Positions 1-6,580 of a stretch of 12,646 nucleotides of DNA are shown here, piece after piece. Numbering within the stretch: the first letter of the stretch is position 1; each line of letters starts with the position of its first letter. The notes beneath the pieces were generated by a model. That model worked only from the letters and a program-made list of their open reading frames with translations. It ran no database searches and was not told where the DNA came from. A program made the position numbers and the translations under genes. Source of the stretch: an uncultured Lachnospiraceae bacterium (lineage in GTDB: Bacteria > Bacillota > Clostridia > Lachnospirales > Lachnospiraceae); contig CAKRAK010000037.1 of assembly GCA_934294885.1 (NCBI GenBank), positions 1 to 12,646 on the forward strand. Direction: 5' to 3'.

Positions 1-50
1 GTCGGAAACGCTTCCTGATTGCTGCAAACAACTGAAGAAACAGAGTTAAC

Positions 51-83
51 AATGCCATCTGATTTCAGGTGGCATTCATTTTT
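51..83 (+). terminator. Rho-independent terminator of an upstream gene
   Basis: A 10-bp stem with one G-U pair (AATGCCATCT at 51-60, AGGTGGCATT at 67-76) is followed by CATTTTT. It points rightward and probably ends a gene lying mostly left of the window. One open frame runs from position 2 to a TAA at 47-49, just before the stem, and could be the last 15 codons of that gene, but it is too short to identify. Confidence 0.7.
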
Positions 84-139
84 AGTTAGTGCGGGTTATT
101 TACCTGACACGTAAAAAGTAAAATTAAGGATGATATAAA

Positions 140-172
140 TGAGGTTTGCTCCACAATATAGGGCAAACCTCA
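140..172. terminator. Perfect 10-bp hairpin, probable end of the minus-strand Abi/ncRNA unit
   Basis: TGAGGTTTGC (140-149) and GCAAACCTCA (163-172) form a perfect stem around a 13-nt loop. Read leftward it is followed by TTTATAT, a modest U-tract. Read rightward it is followed by GCTTTTAT. It sits just beyond the second ncRNA copy and may be the final terminator of the leftward unit, possibly working in both directions. Confidence 0.45.
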
Positions 173-187
173 GCTTTTATAAATCCT

Positions 188-255
188 ATAATAGAGTGGA
201 GTTCACGCATGAAGCTCCACCGGCTACGGGCATCGCAAGTTTCTGTAGCACAACC
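188..255 (-). ncRNA. AbiF-type two-hairpin small RNA, downstream copy
   Basis: On the minus strand this element folds as two hairpins. The first stem pairs 223-229 with 243-249 (7 pairs, one G-U) around a 13-nt loop AAACTTGCGATGC. The second stem pairs 196-201 with 215-220 (GTGGAG/CTCCAC), extended by GAA/TTC, with ATGCGT in the loop. The upstream copy at 1258-1327 has the same layout and identical loops, and one stem pair differs as A-U versus G-C, which is compensatory. The tail TCTATTATAGG is a poorer U-tract than in the other copy. Ends are inferred from the promoter at 262-290 and the last stem. Small RNAs next to abiF-like (Abi_2) genes are a known class. That this is a member is inferred from context and shape. 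Confidence 0.7.
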
Positions 256-261
256 ATATGT

Positions 262-290
262 ATCATAAGATGTAAATAACATAAAAGCAA
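262..290 (-). promoter_or_regulatory. Promoter for the downstream ncRNA copy
   Basis: On the minus strand, TTGCTT (285-290) and TATGAT (262-267) are separated by exactly 17 bp. The -35 box begins directly after the Abi stop codon (291-293), and the predicted start, near 255, coincides with the first base of the conserved RNA. This suggests the second RNA copy is transcribed on its own and not only by read-through from the Abi gene. Confidence 0.6.
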
Positions 291-1229
291 CTATTTTTTG
301 TATCGCATAATTTTCTCCCAGTTTACAGGAAAGCCCATTTTGGAAAACAGCAGTTCCTGACTGATATGAGGGCAGTTCTTGAGAACAGAATGAATTAATC
401 GCTTGAGTTCTGTTTTGAACTGCTTAAATTCTTGATTATCGATGAGGTAACGCAAGGCTATTACGACAGCAAACAGGTCTTTCTTGCCGATAGTATATTG
501 TCCTTTTTTCTGCGGTAGTTGTAATTTGCTATGTAAAACCATGTCAGGAATTGCTTCATTTACTTGGAAGGAATAAAGCCTTTCGTTATGAGCACATACA
601 TTTCTACAGTTTGCAAGAATACGAATGAGCTGATGTAACTGAACCTCTGACATGTTGGCGAAATTAATACTTACCTTGGTGCGGATATCAGAAGTTGAAT
701 ATTGATACATTTTTGAAACTTGTCCAAATGTAAGTGCATTGGTAGCTACCCATAAAGGTACATTACCATATACTCTTGCGTGATGTGTAATATAACTATA
801 GTTGCTGGGTAATGAAATAGTTTGACTCAAGGTGGTAATCAAACGGTTTATTTTGCCGGAATTTTTGCGTGTATAGTTATAATTTCCGGCAGTTAAATAT
901 GCAGTTTGCTGTTCTCCGTACTTTTCGCAGAAGTAATAGGACAACATGGATTTTAACTGTCTTTCAACATGTAATATATATTTGAGAAAGAGTGTTCTCA
1001 AATCTTCGTCAAAGTAGTAAAAGGCAGTAATCTCTTCAAAAGTAACACCACGCAAATAATTACCGGACGGTTTATGCTTGAATAAGTCTTTGTAACCACC
1101 GATTAGTGAAAAATAGCTTAATTTCTGTAAAGTGTTTTTGGCGAATTCAGGATCAGAAATAACAAGCTGCTTTTCTTTTTCCAGTTTTTCAATTTGTTCA
1201 TCATACGTGAAAAATTTTTTATCAGCCAT
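291..1229 (-). CDS. Abi_2/AbiF-family HEPN protein (abortive infection)
   Basis: A 312-residue soluble protein matching the Abi_2 family (AbiD/AbiF type). Visible family motifs are YFSLIGGYKDLF near residue 39, an acidic/aromatic stretch with DEDLRTLF near 75, VPLWVATNALTFG near 158, and RNVCAHNERLY at 209-219. R209 and H214 fit the HEPN RNase motif (R-x4-H), so RNA cleavage is the likely activity, by family. The open frame continues upstream, but those extra codons run through the terminator of the ncRNA. The chosen ATG at 1229 has a strong AAAGGAGGAAT site just before it. The gene is flanked on both sides by near-identical small RNAs, which suggests a toxin held in check by RNA, in the manner of AbiF-RNA or type III toxin-antitoxin loci. 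The frame is intact. The family call is firm; the RNA partnership is inferred. Confidence 0.88.
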   Translation of the reverse strand: MADKKFFTYDEQIEKLEKEKQLVISDPEFAKNTLQKLSYFSLIGGYKDLFKHKPSGNYLRGVTFEEITAFYYFDEDLRTLFLKYILHVERQLKSMLSYYFCEKYGEQQTAYLTAGNYNYTRKNSGKINRLITTLSQTISLPSNYSYITHHARVYGNVPLWVATNALTFGQVSKMYQYSTSDIRTKVSINFANMSEVQLHQLIRILANCRNVCAHNERLYSFQVNEAIPDMVLHSKLQLPQKKGQYTIGKKDLFAVVIALRYLIDNQEFKQFKTELKRLIHSVLKNCPHISQELLFSKMGFPVNWEKIMRYKK

Positions 1230-1257
1230 CCCTGATTCCTCCTTTGTTTTGTGCCAA

Positions 1258-1327
1258 TAAAAAAGTGGAGCCCACGCATGGAACTCCACCGGCTGCGGGC
1301 ATCGCAAGTTTCCGCAGCGCAACCACT
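1258..1327 (-). ncRNA. AbiF-type two-hairpin small RNA with terminator, upstream copy
   Basis: Read leftward, this RNA has a 7-bp GC-rich stem (1292-1298 with 1312-1318) around the loop AAACTTGCGATGC. A second stem (GTGGAG 1265-1270 with CTCCAC 1284-1289) is followed at once by six U residues (1259-1264), so the last hairpin doubles as a Rho-independent terminator. It lies between a strong promoter (1334-1362) and the ribosome site of the Abi gene. Most transcripts should therefore stop as ~70-nt RNA and only some read through into the gene. That order (RNA, leaky terminator, toxin) matches RNA-antitoxin loci. The copy at 188-255 shares loops and stem lengths. Confidence 0.78.
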
Positions 1328-1333
1328 AAATAT

Positions 1334-1362
1334 AATATACCATTGAAGACAAGTGCTGTCAA
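1334..1362 (-). promoter_or_regulatory. Strong sigma-A promoter for the upstream ncRNA and Abi gene
   Basis: On the minus strand a perfect TTGACA (1357-1362) and TATATT (1334-1339) are separated by 17 bp. The predicted start is near 1327, right at the first conserved base of the ncRNA. Confidence 0.75.
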
Positions 1363-1387
1363 ATGGATTTTTAGTGGTATTGATAGT

Positions 1388-3509
1388 TTATGCGTTTTTA
1401 TTCGTAGTTATTCTGTTTGTGTTAAAATACTTATCCCTATATTCGATCGCCTTCTCCGGTTTTTTCCAGCGCGCATACAGATTATTCAGATACCGGTAGG
1501 TCATCTTCATATAGTCATTATCCGTACCCATAGCATATTGATAAGATTCATCATCTGTTGCAAGGAATCATGGGATTCGGTCAGCCCTAAGTGTGCATAT
1601 TCCATACGACATCAAGAGCAGTACGCAGTGTCTTGGCAGCCTCATTCCCACGTTTCATCAACAGATACGTGTTGGAAAGGTTGTTGTACAGATTGGACAG
1701 CAGGTTGGCAGTCCGCATATCTGCATCCTTGTTGTGAAGCTTTTCCAAGATACTAATTGCCTTTTCACGCTTCTTAACTGCATTGCCATAATCCCTTTTC
1801 AACAGAAAACATTCTGCCTTATAATCCAGTAGCAATGCCTTATCACAAGGAGACTCCAGCTTGTATTCTTCCATGACATAGCTGATTCTATTAGTAAGCT
1901 TTGGCAGGTAATCGGATACAAGATACTTGTCCAGATATGGGAACATATCCTGTAAGAACAGAAGGAAATAGGCACCATCATCCACAACAATGTGCTCCGA
2001 CACACTGATAAGGGAAGTAATAATATTTTCCGGTCTGCGTAGCTCCAAGCCATGTGCCAGGCAGATAAGGTGGAGGCTGTCCAGCAGAGTACGGCAGGCA
2101 GTCACCGTTGGTATAGTTTCAGTAGCAATTACTTTCTGCAACAGAGGATGCAGGCTGATTTTCTTGTTATCTGTATCTTCGTTGATAAATCCGTACTTAA
2201 TAAGATGGTTCACATCCGTGAGGTTATCAAGCCTCATCTAGTTCTTAAAGCCGTTCTTTAATACACCGGCAATCGGCAGCAGGGACAGATTACGCAGAAT
2301 GTCCAATTGCTGATTGGACAATTTGCCAAGCTGTAGGAGCTTTCGCAAATGCTCTATCATCAGTCCGTCAGTGAAATCATCATCCTTATACAGTTCTACG
2401 TCTTCCCCGGAGGTAATGTTCAAGCCGCAGGTTTTTAATTCTGCAAGCAGTTCTTCCGGATCCATGCCACTGGCTGTCAAAGATAATGCAGACAGGCAAA
2501 CAGTAAGAGTGTGGCACCCCACAGTCTGAATAATCTCCTTTACCACATTTTCAGAACTCTTTGCAGAAGGACAATGCTTATAAAACAATTCTACAAGCTC
2601 AGTATCTGCGTCCATTTCAGAAATCTTTATTGTCTCATATTGTGAAATATTGCAACGACTGGTAACCAGTATTTTGCAATTCAATTTTATAAATTCCTTA
2701 AAAAAAGCATCCTCTTTCGGCAGGACATTGAAGTTATCAATGATAATCAGACTGTCGGGGTGGAGCTTTTTTAATATTCTCATATGCTTGTCAAAAAGCA
2801 TTTCTTCGCTCATATCAGCGGTATCATCGCTAAATTCCATGTGAGCAATACATTTCTTCAAGTCACCACTATAAAACAGATGAATGATATTGGTGTATTT
2901 CTTTTCGTTCTTCTTGGCATAGGTCTTTGCCAATTCGCTTTTACCCATCCCCGCAGTTCCGGTAATAAATACCGGATTATGGTCCTGTAATGATTTGCCA
3001 ATTGCTTTAAGTTCCTCTTTTCGTCCAATAAAATAGCGGTTTGCAGAAGGAAGTCTGTTACTCAGCAGAATATCTGACAGGTCAGGGGATAACAGAGTAT
3101 GCTTGCTGTCATGGTCGTTTAAAATGGCATAGCGTATAAGGGCAGTGATAAGCTCTGCATCATCGGTTATCCCTGCTAATTCATCGGCTTTTTCGGTACC
3201 GATTACATCCACACTGTCTGCAACCAATTCTAACAGCAGCTCCCTTGTGGCAGGCACATTGATAAGGTTAGGGATTACATCATCCTGAATGTTGTCCTGA
3301 ATACCATCAAATCCGGCATTGTTATAAAAGGACAATATTTCTTTGGGAATAGGACGATCACCGGTACACCATCTGCTGTAGGTGACATTTTTCTCAAAGT
3401 CATCTTTTTCAAATAAATCCATATTGCACAGGCAGTCATAGAAGATATCTTCAATCATTTGGTACTGTGCATAGGTTTTCTTTTTATTTTCCAATAATAC
3501 TCCAATCAC
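1388..3509 (-). pseudogene. STAND (NB-ARC-like) ATPase with TPR-like C-terminus, broken
   Basis: The first open part (3509-2241, GTG start) has an unassigned N-terminal domain (residues 1-150). It is followed by an NB-ARC-like NTPase core: P-loop GTAGMGKS at 184-191, Walker B LIIIDNF at 254-260, and LVTSR at 281-285. A TAG at 2238-2240 interrupts it; the same frame resumes at once and runs to 1587 with helical, TPR-like repeats. Coding resemblance then passes to a second frame near 1608 (RMEYAHLGLTESHDS) and to a third near 1570-1549, ending at a TAA at 1388-1390 after further helical sequence (AMGTDNDYMK, then YLNNLYARWKKPEKAIEYRD). So there is one nonsense codon and two frame changes. No good ribosome site precedes the GTG, and in-frame coding-like codons continue to about 3533, so the start may also be damaged. 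Such STAND proteins often act as pathogen sensors; this one looks inactivated. The N-terminal ATPase part alone could still be made. Confidence 0.8.
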
Positions 3510-3557
3510 ATTGGAGAAGGTAATGCGGTTTCACAATTTTTCACTTCCAATCTATTT

Positions 3558-3585
3558 TGTCAACTTTTGGTCAAGTCTCTGTCAA
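3558..3585 (-). repeat. Three TTGAC direct repeats phased at 11 bp
   Basis: On the minus strand TTGACA, TTGACC and TTGACA occur with starts exactly 11 bp apart, 50-75 bp before the STAND gene start. Direct repeats with one-helical-turn spacing are typical of response-regulator operators. The pattern resembles a Pho-type box (TTxACA with 5-bp gaps). The regulator is unknown, and one of the boxes could instead serve as a -35 element, though no convincing -10 follows. Confidence 0.35.
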
Positions 3586-3742
3586 TGATAATCCGTGTCA
3601 GAATTTCGTATCATTAACCCATGAAAACGTAGCCACCACGAGCCAGCAGACAAAGGGAAAAACTACATAAATATTATAACATACTATAAACATATGTTCT
3701 ATATGAATTTTCATAAATTTGAAACTTTGAAACTTGAAAAAC

Positions 3743-3916
3743 AATCCGGAAACGGATTCATGAGCTGTATCCTATGTCAACAGACCTTGCGAGGAGGCTT
3801 GAGCAATCAAGCAGAGCGAGGGAAGACACTTTCGTCAAGGGGGGAAAGGAACTCGTGCAGGAGTAGCCCACAGGCAATGAGCTAAAGGTCAGCTGTAACG
3901 CTGACAACATAGGATA
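3743..3916 (+). ncRNA. Candidate structured RNA or MITE-like element, unassigned
   Basis: This fills most of the gap between the STAND gene and the CPBP gene, where no convincing protein frame is seen. A 10-bp closing helix pairs TATCCTATGT (3768-3777) with ACATAGGATA (3907-3916). Inside are GCTTGA-GCAA-TCAAGC (3797-3812, a GNRA loop), GTCAGC/GCTGAC (3888-3905, abutting the closing helix) and a smaller ACTC/GAGT pairing. Just outside is AATCCG-GAAA-CGGATT (3743-3758), a second GNRA tetraloop hairpin. The density of stems and GNRA loops suggests a folded RNA of about 150-175 nt. The strand is inferred from the loops. Alternatives are a small inverted-repeat mobile element, or an orphan RNA of a mobile-element family (HEARO/omega RNA-like) that has lost its protein gene. 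I do not recognise the family. Confidence 0.4.
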
Positions 3917-3994
3917 TGTGAGAAAGCCAAAAGCAGATTACACCGCTTATGCCAGTACTAATCGGAATTTGAAAAGGAGAGGAGATACACTGAA

Positions 3995-4666
3995 TTGGAT
4001 ACTAAAAGGTTAACAAAATTTCTTATAATTACATTTGTTATTACAGGGATAGCCTGGTCTGGACTTGCTGTGTTAACGAGTTTAAATATTATCCCATTTT
4101 CGCATCCTTTAGGCACTATTCTACATATTATAGGAGGATTCGGACCGACAATAGCAACTTAATCATTGATTTTTTTGTTTTTATTTTCTATTTTTGAAAT
4201 ACTGATAATAGGTTTATCGTCAAGGAAATTTAATTCCGTATTACCATGGTATTTGGTGCCTTTAATCTTTCTTCAAGCAACATTTATATATGGTGGCGAA
4301 GAAGAATTAGGTTGGAGAGGTGTTATGCAGCCTTTATTAGAGGAAAAATTGAATTTCCCTATAGCCACAATCATTACGGGTGTTGTGTGGGGAATTTGGC
4401 ATATTCCCCTTTGGTTTGTAAATGGCTCATCGCAACAAAATATGCCATTTCTCTTTTTCTTAGCGTTCGCTGTTATACTGAGCTTTTGGCTGGCGACAAT
4501 TTACAAAAAAACGAAATGTGTTTTTGCTTGTAGTGTTTTTCATGGATTGACAAATACTCTTTTGTCTGTATTTATAATTAAAGTGAATGTTCTATTGGTA
4601 ATAGGACTGATTGCTATGCTTGTATATTCAATATATTTATGGTATTGTGGAGAAGCAAAACAATAA
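3995..4666 (+). pseudogene. CPBP-family intramembrane metalloprotease with in-frame stop
   Basis: A TTG start at 3995 follows a good AGGAGAGGAG site. The frame encodes two hydrophobic segments (to residue 55, ending GGFGPTIAT), then a TAA at 4160-4162, then continues in the same frame to 4666. The rest carries the CPBP (CAAX protease/bacteriocin-processing) motifs: EELGWR (EExxxR), WGIWH (WxxxH) and FHGLTN (HxxxN), among several membrane helices. The catalytic half is therefore intact in sequence but separated from its translation start. As I remember the family, the loop normally following the second helix is also short here, so a deletion may accompany the stop. Restart at an internal TTG (4166) lacks a ribosome site. 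The role of such proteases is prenyl-protein or peptide processing, often bacteriocin immunity; here it is probably lost. Confidence 0.8.
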
Positions 4667-4697
4667 ATTCAAGAAAGAATGAAGCAGAAATAAATGA

Positions 4698-4937
4698 AAG
4701 TGTGGCAAAAGGACGCCTGATCGTTTTCGCTTGCTTATTTTTGACTGTATTGTTGTGCTGGGTGAGGACAGTTTATGTTCTTTTTATTTCGCATTGGATT
4801 ACCGGTATTTATATGTTTATACCTTGGTTGGAGCCTTTCCGGAGCATGTCGGATATCATGCGGTATGGAGCATTGACAGAACGGGAAAGAGCCGTATTAC
4901 TGCTGATGATAGGCGGTTACACAAATATGCAGTTTAG
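4698..4937 (+). other. Unassigned remnant open frame
   Basis: An open frame follows the CPBP gene. Its later part (YTLVGAFPEHVGYHAVW, then SIDRTGKSRITADDRRLHKYAV) reads like the C-terminus of a real small protein, ending at a TAG at 4935-4937. There is no proper start: an ATG at 4694 (MKVWQKDA) is in another frame and would need a frameshift to join it. A second overlapping frame to 4995 is also open. I cannot name a family. It may be a decayed small gene of the same block as the CPBP gene. Confidence 0.25.
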
Positions 4938-5000
4938 AGAGAACTTAGAAATGATTCGATTTTGTTCAAAGGATGGGATACAAAATACAATATAAGAATA

Positions 5001-5047
5001 AATAAAGACGATTGGCCTTATGATAAGACTGGTCGTCTTTATTTTTT
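5001..5047 (+). terminator. Rho-independent terminator, probably bidirectional
   Basis: AATAAAGACGA (5001-5011) pairs perfectly with TCGTCTTTATT (5033-5043), and the right arm runs into a six-T tract (5042-5047). It closes the decayed CPBP block and separates it from the ATPase gene. The left flank is A-rich, so it could also work leftward. Confidence 0.8.
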
Positions 5048-5072
5048 CGGAGTTTGATATGAAATCATGGAA

Positions 5073-5110
5073 AATTAAAACTTAGTGAAAAAGTGCAGTA
5101 AGTTTTAATT
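5073..5110. repeat. Inverted-repeat element, copy 1, upstream of the ATPase promoter
   Basis: AATTAAAACTTA (5073-5084) and TAAGTTTTAATT (5099-5110) form a perfect 12-bp inverted repeat around a 14-bp spacer containing AAAAAGTGCAG. A second copy with the same right arm and nearly the same spacer lies 75 bp further on. This copy sits upstream of the -35 box at 5117. Confidence 0.7.
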
Positions 5111-5116
5111 ACAATA

Positions 5117-5145
5117 TTGAATGTAGATAATAAGGATAGTATAAT
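5117..5145 (+). promoter_or_regulatory. Promoter of the DUF4143 ATPase gene
   Basis: TTGAAT (5117-5122) and a perfect TATAAT (5140-5145) are 17 bp apart. The expected start near 5152 falls inside the second inverted repeat, so transcripts would begin with that hairpin. Confidence 0.7.
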
Positions 5146-5147
5146 AA

Positions 5148-5185
5148 AATTAAAATTTGTGAGAAAAGTGCAGTAAGTTTTAATT
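5148..5185. repeat. Inverted-repeat element, copy 2, at the transcription start
   Basis: AATTAAAATTTG (5148-5159) faces TAAGTTTTAATT (5174-5185). It gives 12 pairs if two G-U pairs are allowed in RNA, with GAAAAGTGCAG in the spacer. It ends directly before the GAGGAGG ribosome site of the ATPase. It could act as a DNA operator together with copy 1 or as a leader-RNA hairpin controlling translation. Confidence 0.65.
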
Positions 5186-5200
5186 TGAGGAGGCATATCT

Positions 5201-6490
5201 GTGGAAAAAATTATAAATAGAGATATCTATTTAAGTAGATTAATAGACAAAAAGGAAAATGGTTTGATTAAGGTTATTACAGGAATCAGAAGGTGCGGAA
5301 AAAGCTGTCTTCTGTTTTATTTGTTTCGTGACTATCTTATATCGAGTGGAGTAAAAGAAGAACAGATTATTTCCATTGCACTTGATGATGATATTTGTGA
5401 ACAGTATCGTAATCCGGATGAATTATCAAAATACATCCGTTCAAAAATTGTAAATAATGAAATGTACTATATTCTTATAGATGAAGTGCAATATGCTATT
5501 ACAAAAAAAGAACTTGAAAATCCGGAAGATGTTAAGCTATATAATGTTTTGAATGGATTGATGCGTCTTCGGAATGTGGATATTTATGTGACGGGAAGTA
5601 ATTCAAAATTACTTTCTCAAGATGTAATGACGGCATTCAGGGGCAGAGGCGATCAAGTTCAGGTATTCCCGTTGTCATTTAAAGAATATTATGATTTTGT
5701 CGGTGGAGATAAATCGGAAGTGTATGAATTATATGCTCTTTATGGGGGAATGCCGCAGCTTTTATCATTTAAGCGTGATGAGGAAAAGGTTAAGTATCTG
5801 AAAAACTTGTTTTCAGAAGTATATTTCAAAGACATAAGTGAGCGATATATTGTAAAACTTCCCGATGTTTTGACTGAACTTACCGATGATTTGTGTTCTT
5901 CGGTAGGTTCACTTACAAATGCAAAGAAGATTGCCGATACATTGGGAAGTATAAAAAACATTAAGGTGTCTACCAGTACAATCGCAAAATATTTGGAATA
6001 TCTGATAGAGTCGTTTATGTTCAGCGAGGCAAAAAGATATGATGTAAAAGGTAAAAAGTATTTTGAGTATCCTTTGAAATATTATTGCACGGATGTAGGA
6101 CTTCGTAATGCCAGGCTTAATTTTAGACAACAGGAAGAAACACACATAATGGAAAATATCATTTATAATGATCTGATAATCCGTGGGTATTCTGTAGATG
6201 TTGGCGTTGTTGAAATTATTGAAAATGCTGAAGGCAAAAAAAGAAGAAAACAGTGTGAGATTGATTTTGTTGTAAATATGGGAGCAAGAAGATATTATAT
6301 TCAGTCTGCATTATCCGTAAGTGATCCTGATAAGATGACAACTGAGTTAAGACCTTTGAAAAATACAAAAGATTTTTTCAAGAAGATTATTATATCAAAG
6401 TCGAATGCAAAACCATGGATAGATGAAGATGGTATTGTGCATATTGGCTTGTATGATTTTTTGTTAAATCAGAATTCCTTGGAACTGTGA
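5201..6490 (+). CDS. AAA-family ATPase with DUF4143 C-terminal domain
   Basis: A 429-residue intact protein. The N-terminal AAA_14 domain has a Walker A site TGIRRCGKS (27-35), Walker B ILIDE (91-95) and an IYVTGSNS sensor-like strand. The middle part has the family hallmark FRGRGDQVQVFPLSFKEY. The C-terminal DUF4143 part contains YYCTDVGLRNARL and then EIDFVV followed by YYIQSALS, a PD-(D/E)xK nuclease-like pattern. The GTG start at 5201 is chosen because GAGGAGG lies 8 nt upstream. Proteins of this type are widespread and multicopy in gut Firmicutes and Bacteroidetes. Their biochemical role is not established; DNA-related or defence roles are inferred from the folds. It forms a single-gene unit with its own promoter flanked by two inverted repeats. 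By eye its base composition is more AT-rich than the transporter and DXS-like genes, suggesting separate acquisition. Confidence 0.92.
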   Translation: MEKIINRDIYLSRLIDKKENGLIKVITGIRRCGKSCLLFYLFRDYLISSGVKEEQIISIALDDDICEQYRNPDELSKYIRSKIVNNEMYYILIDEVQYAITKKELENPEDVKLYNVLNGLMRLRNVDIYVTGSNSKLLSQDVMTAFRGRGDQVQVFPLSFKEYYDFVGGDKSEVYELYALYGGMPQLLSFKRDEEKVKYLKNLFSEVYFKDISERYIVKLPDVLTELTDDLCSSVGSLTNAKKIADTLGSIKNIKVSTSTIAKYLEYLIESFMFSEAKRYDVKGKKYFEYPLKYYCTDVGLRNARLNFRQQEETHIMENIIYNDLIIRGYSVDVGVVEIIENAEGKKRRKQCEIDFVVNMGARRYYIQSALSVSDPDKMTTELRPLKNTKDFFKKIIISKSNAKPWIDEDGIVHIGLYDFLLNQNSLEL

Positions 6491-6503
6491 AGAAACAAAT
6501 CGG

Positions 6504-6551
6504 TGTTTGTCAAATTTTCTAAACAGTCTCATTGCATAGGAATGACAAACA
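6504..6551. repeat. Inverted repeat between ATPase and MGMT-like genes
   Basis: TGTTTGTCA (6504-6512) and TGACAAACA (6543-6551) form a perfect 9-bp inverted repeat around 30 bp. No U-tract follows, so a terminator is unlikely. It overlaps a possible promoter for the next gene (TTGCAT 6532-6537, 17 bp, TATTCT 6555-6560), so an operator role is possible. Confidence 0.35.
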
Positions 6552-6580
6552 GACTATTCTTAAAGTAGGAGGTGGTAGAA

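Noticed and set aside
1230..1322. In-frame N-terminal extension of the Abi gene
   Set aside because: It would be translated from the ncRNA hairpins and terminator, and it has no ribosome site. The ATG at 1229 has AAAGGAGGAAT.
188..1327. CRISPR-like or insertion-sequence reading of the two flanking repeats
   Set aside because: Only two copies, both in the same orientation with promoters and compensatory stem changes. They are neither spaced repeats nor terminal inverted repeats, and no target-site duplication is seen.
3694..3885. 63-codon plus-strand open frame
   Set aside because: Low-complexity, runs through the RNA-like hairpins and has no ribosome site.
3918..4013. 31-codon GTG frame ending NLKRRGDTLNWILKG, faintly like the N-terminus of IS5-type transposases
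   Set aside because: Too short, no terminal repeats or further transposase sequence, and it overlaps the CPBP start.
4639..4995. 118-codon frame overlapping the CPBP end
   Set aside because: No ribosome site, mixed composition, and another frame in the same stretch looks more protein-like.
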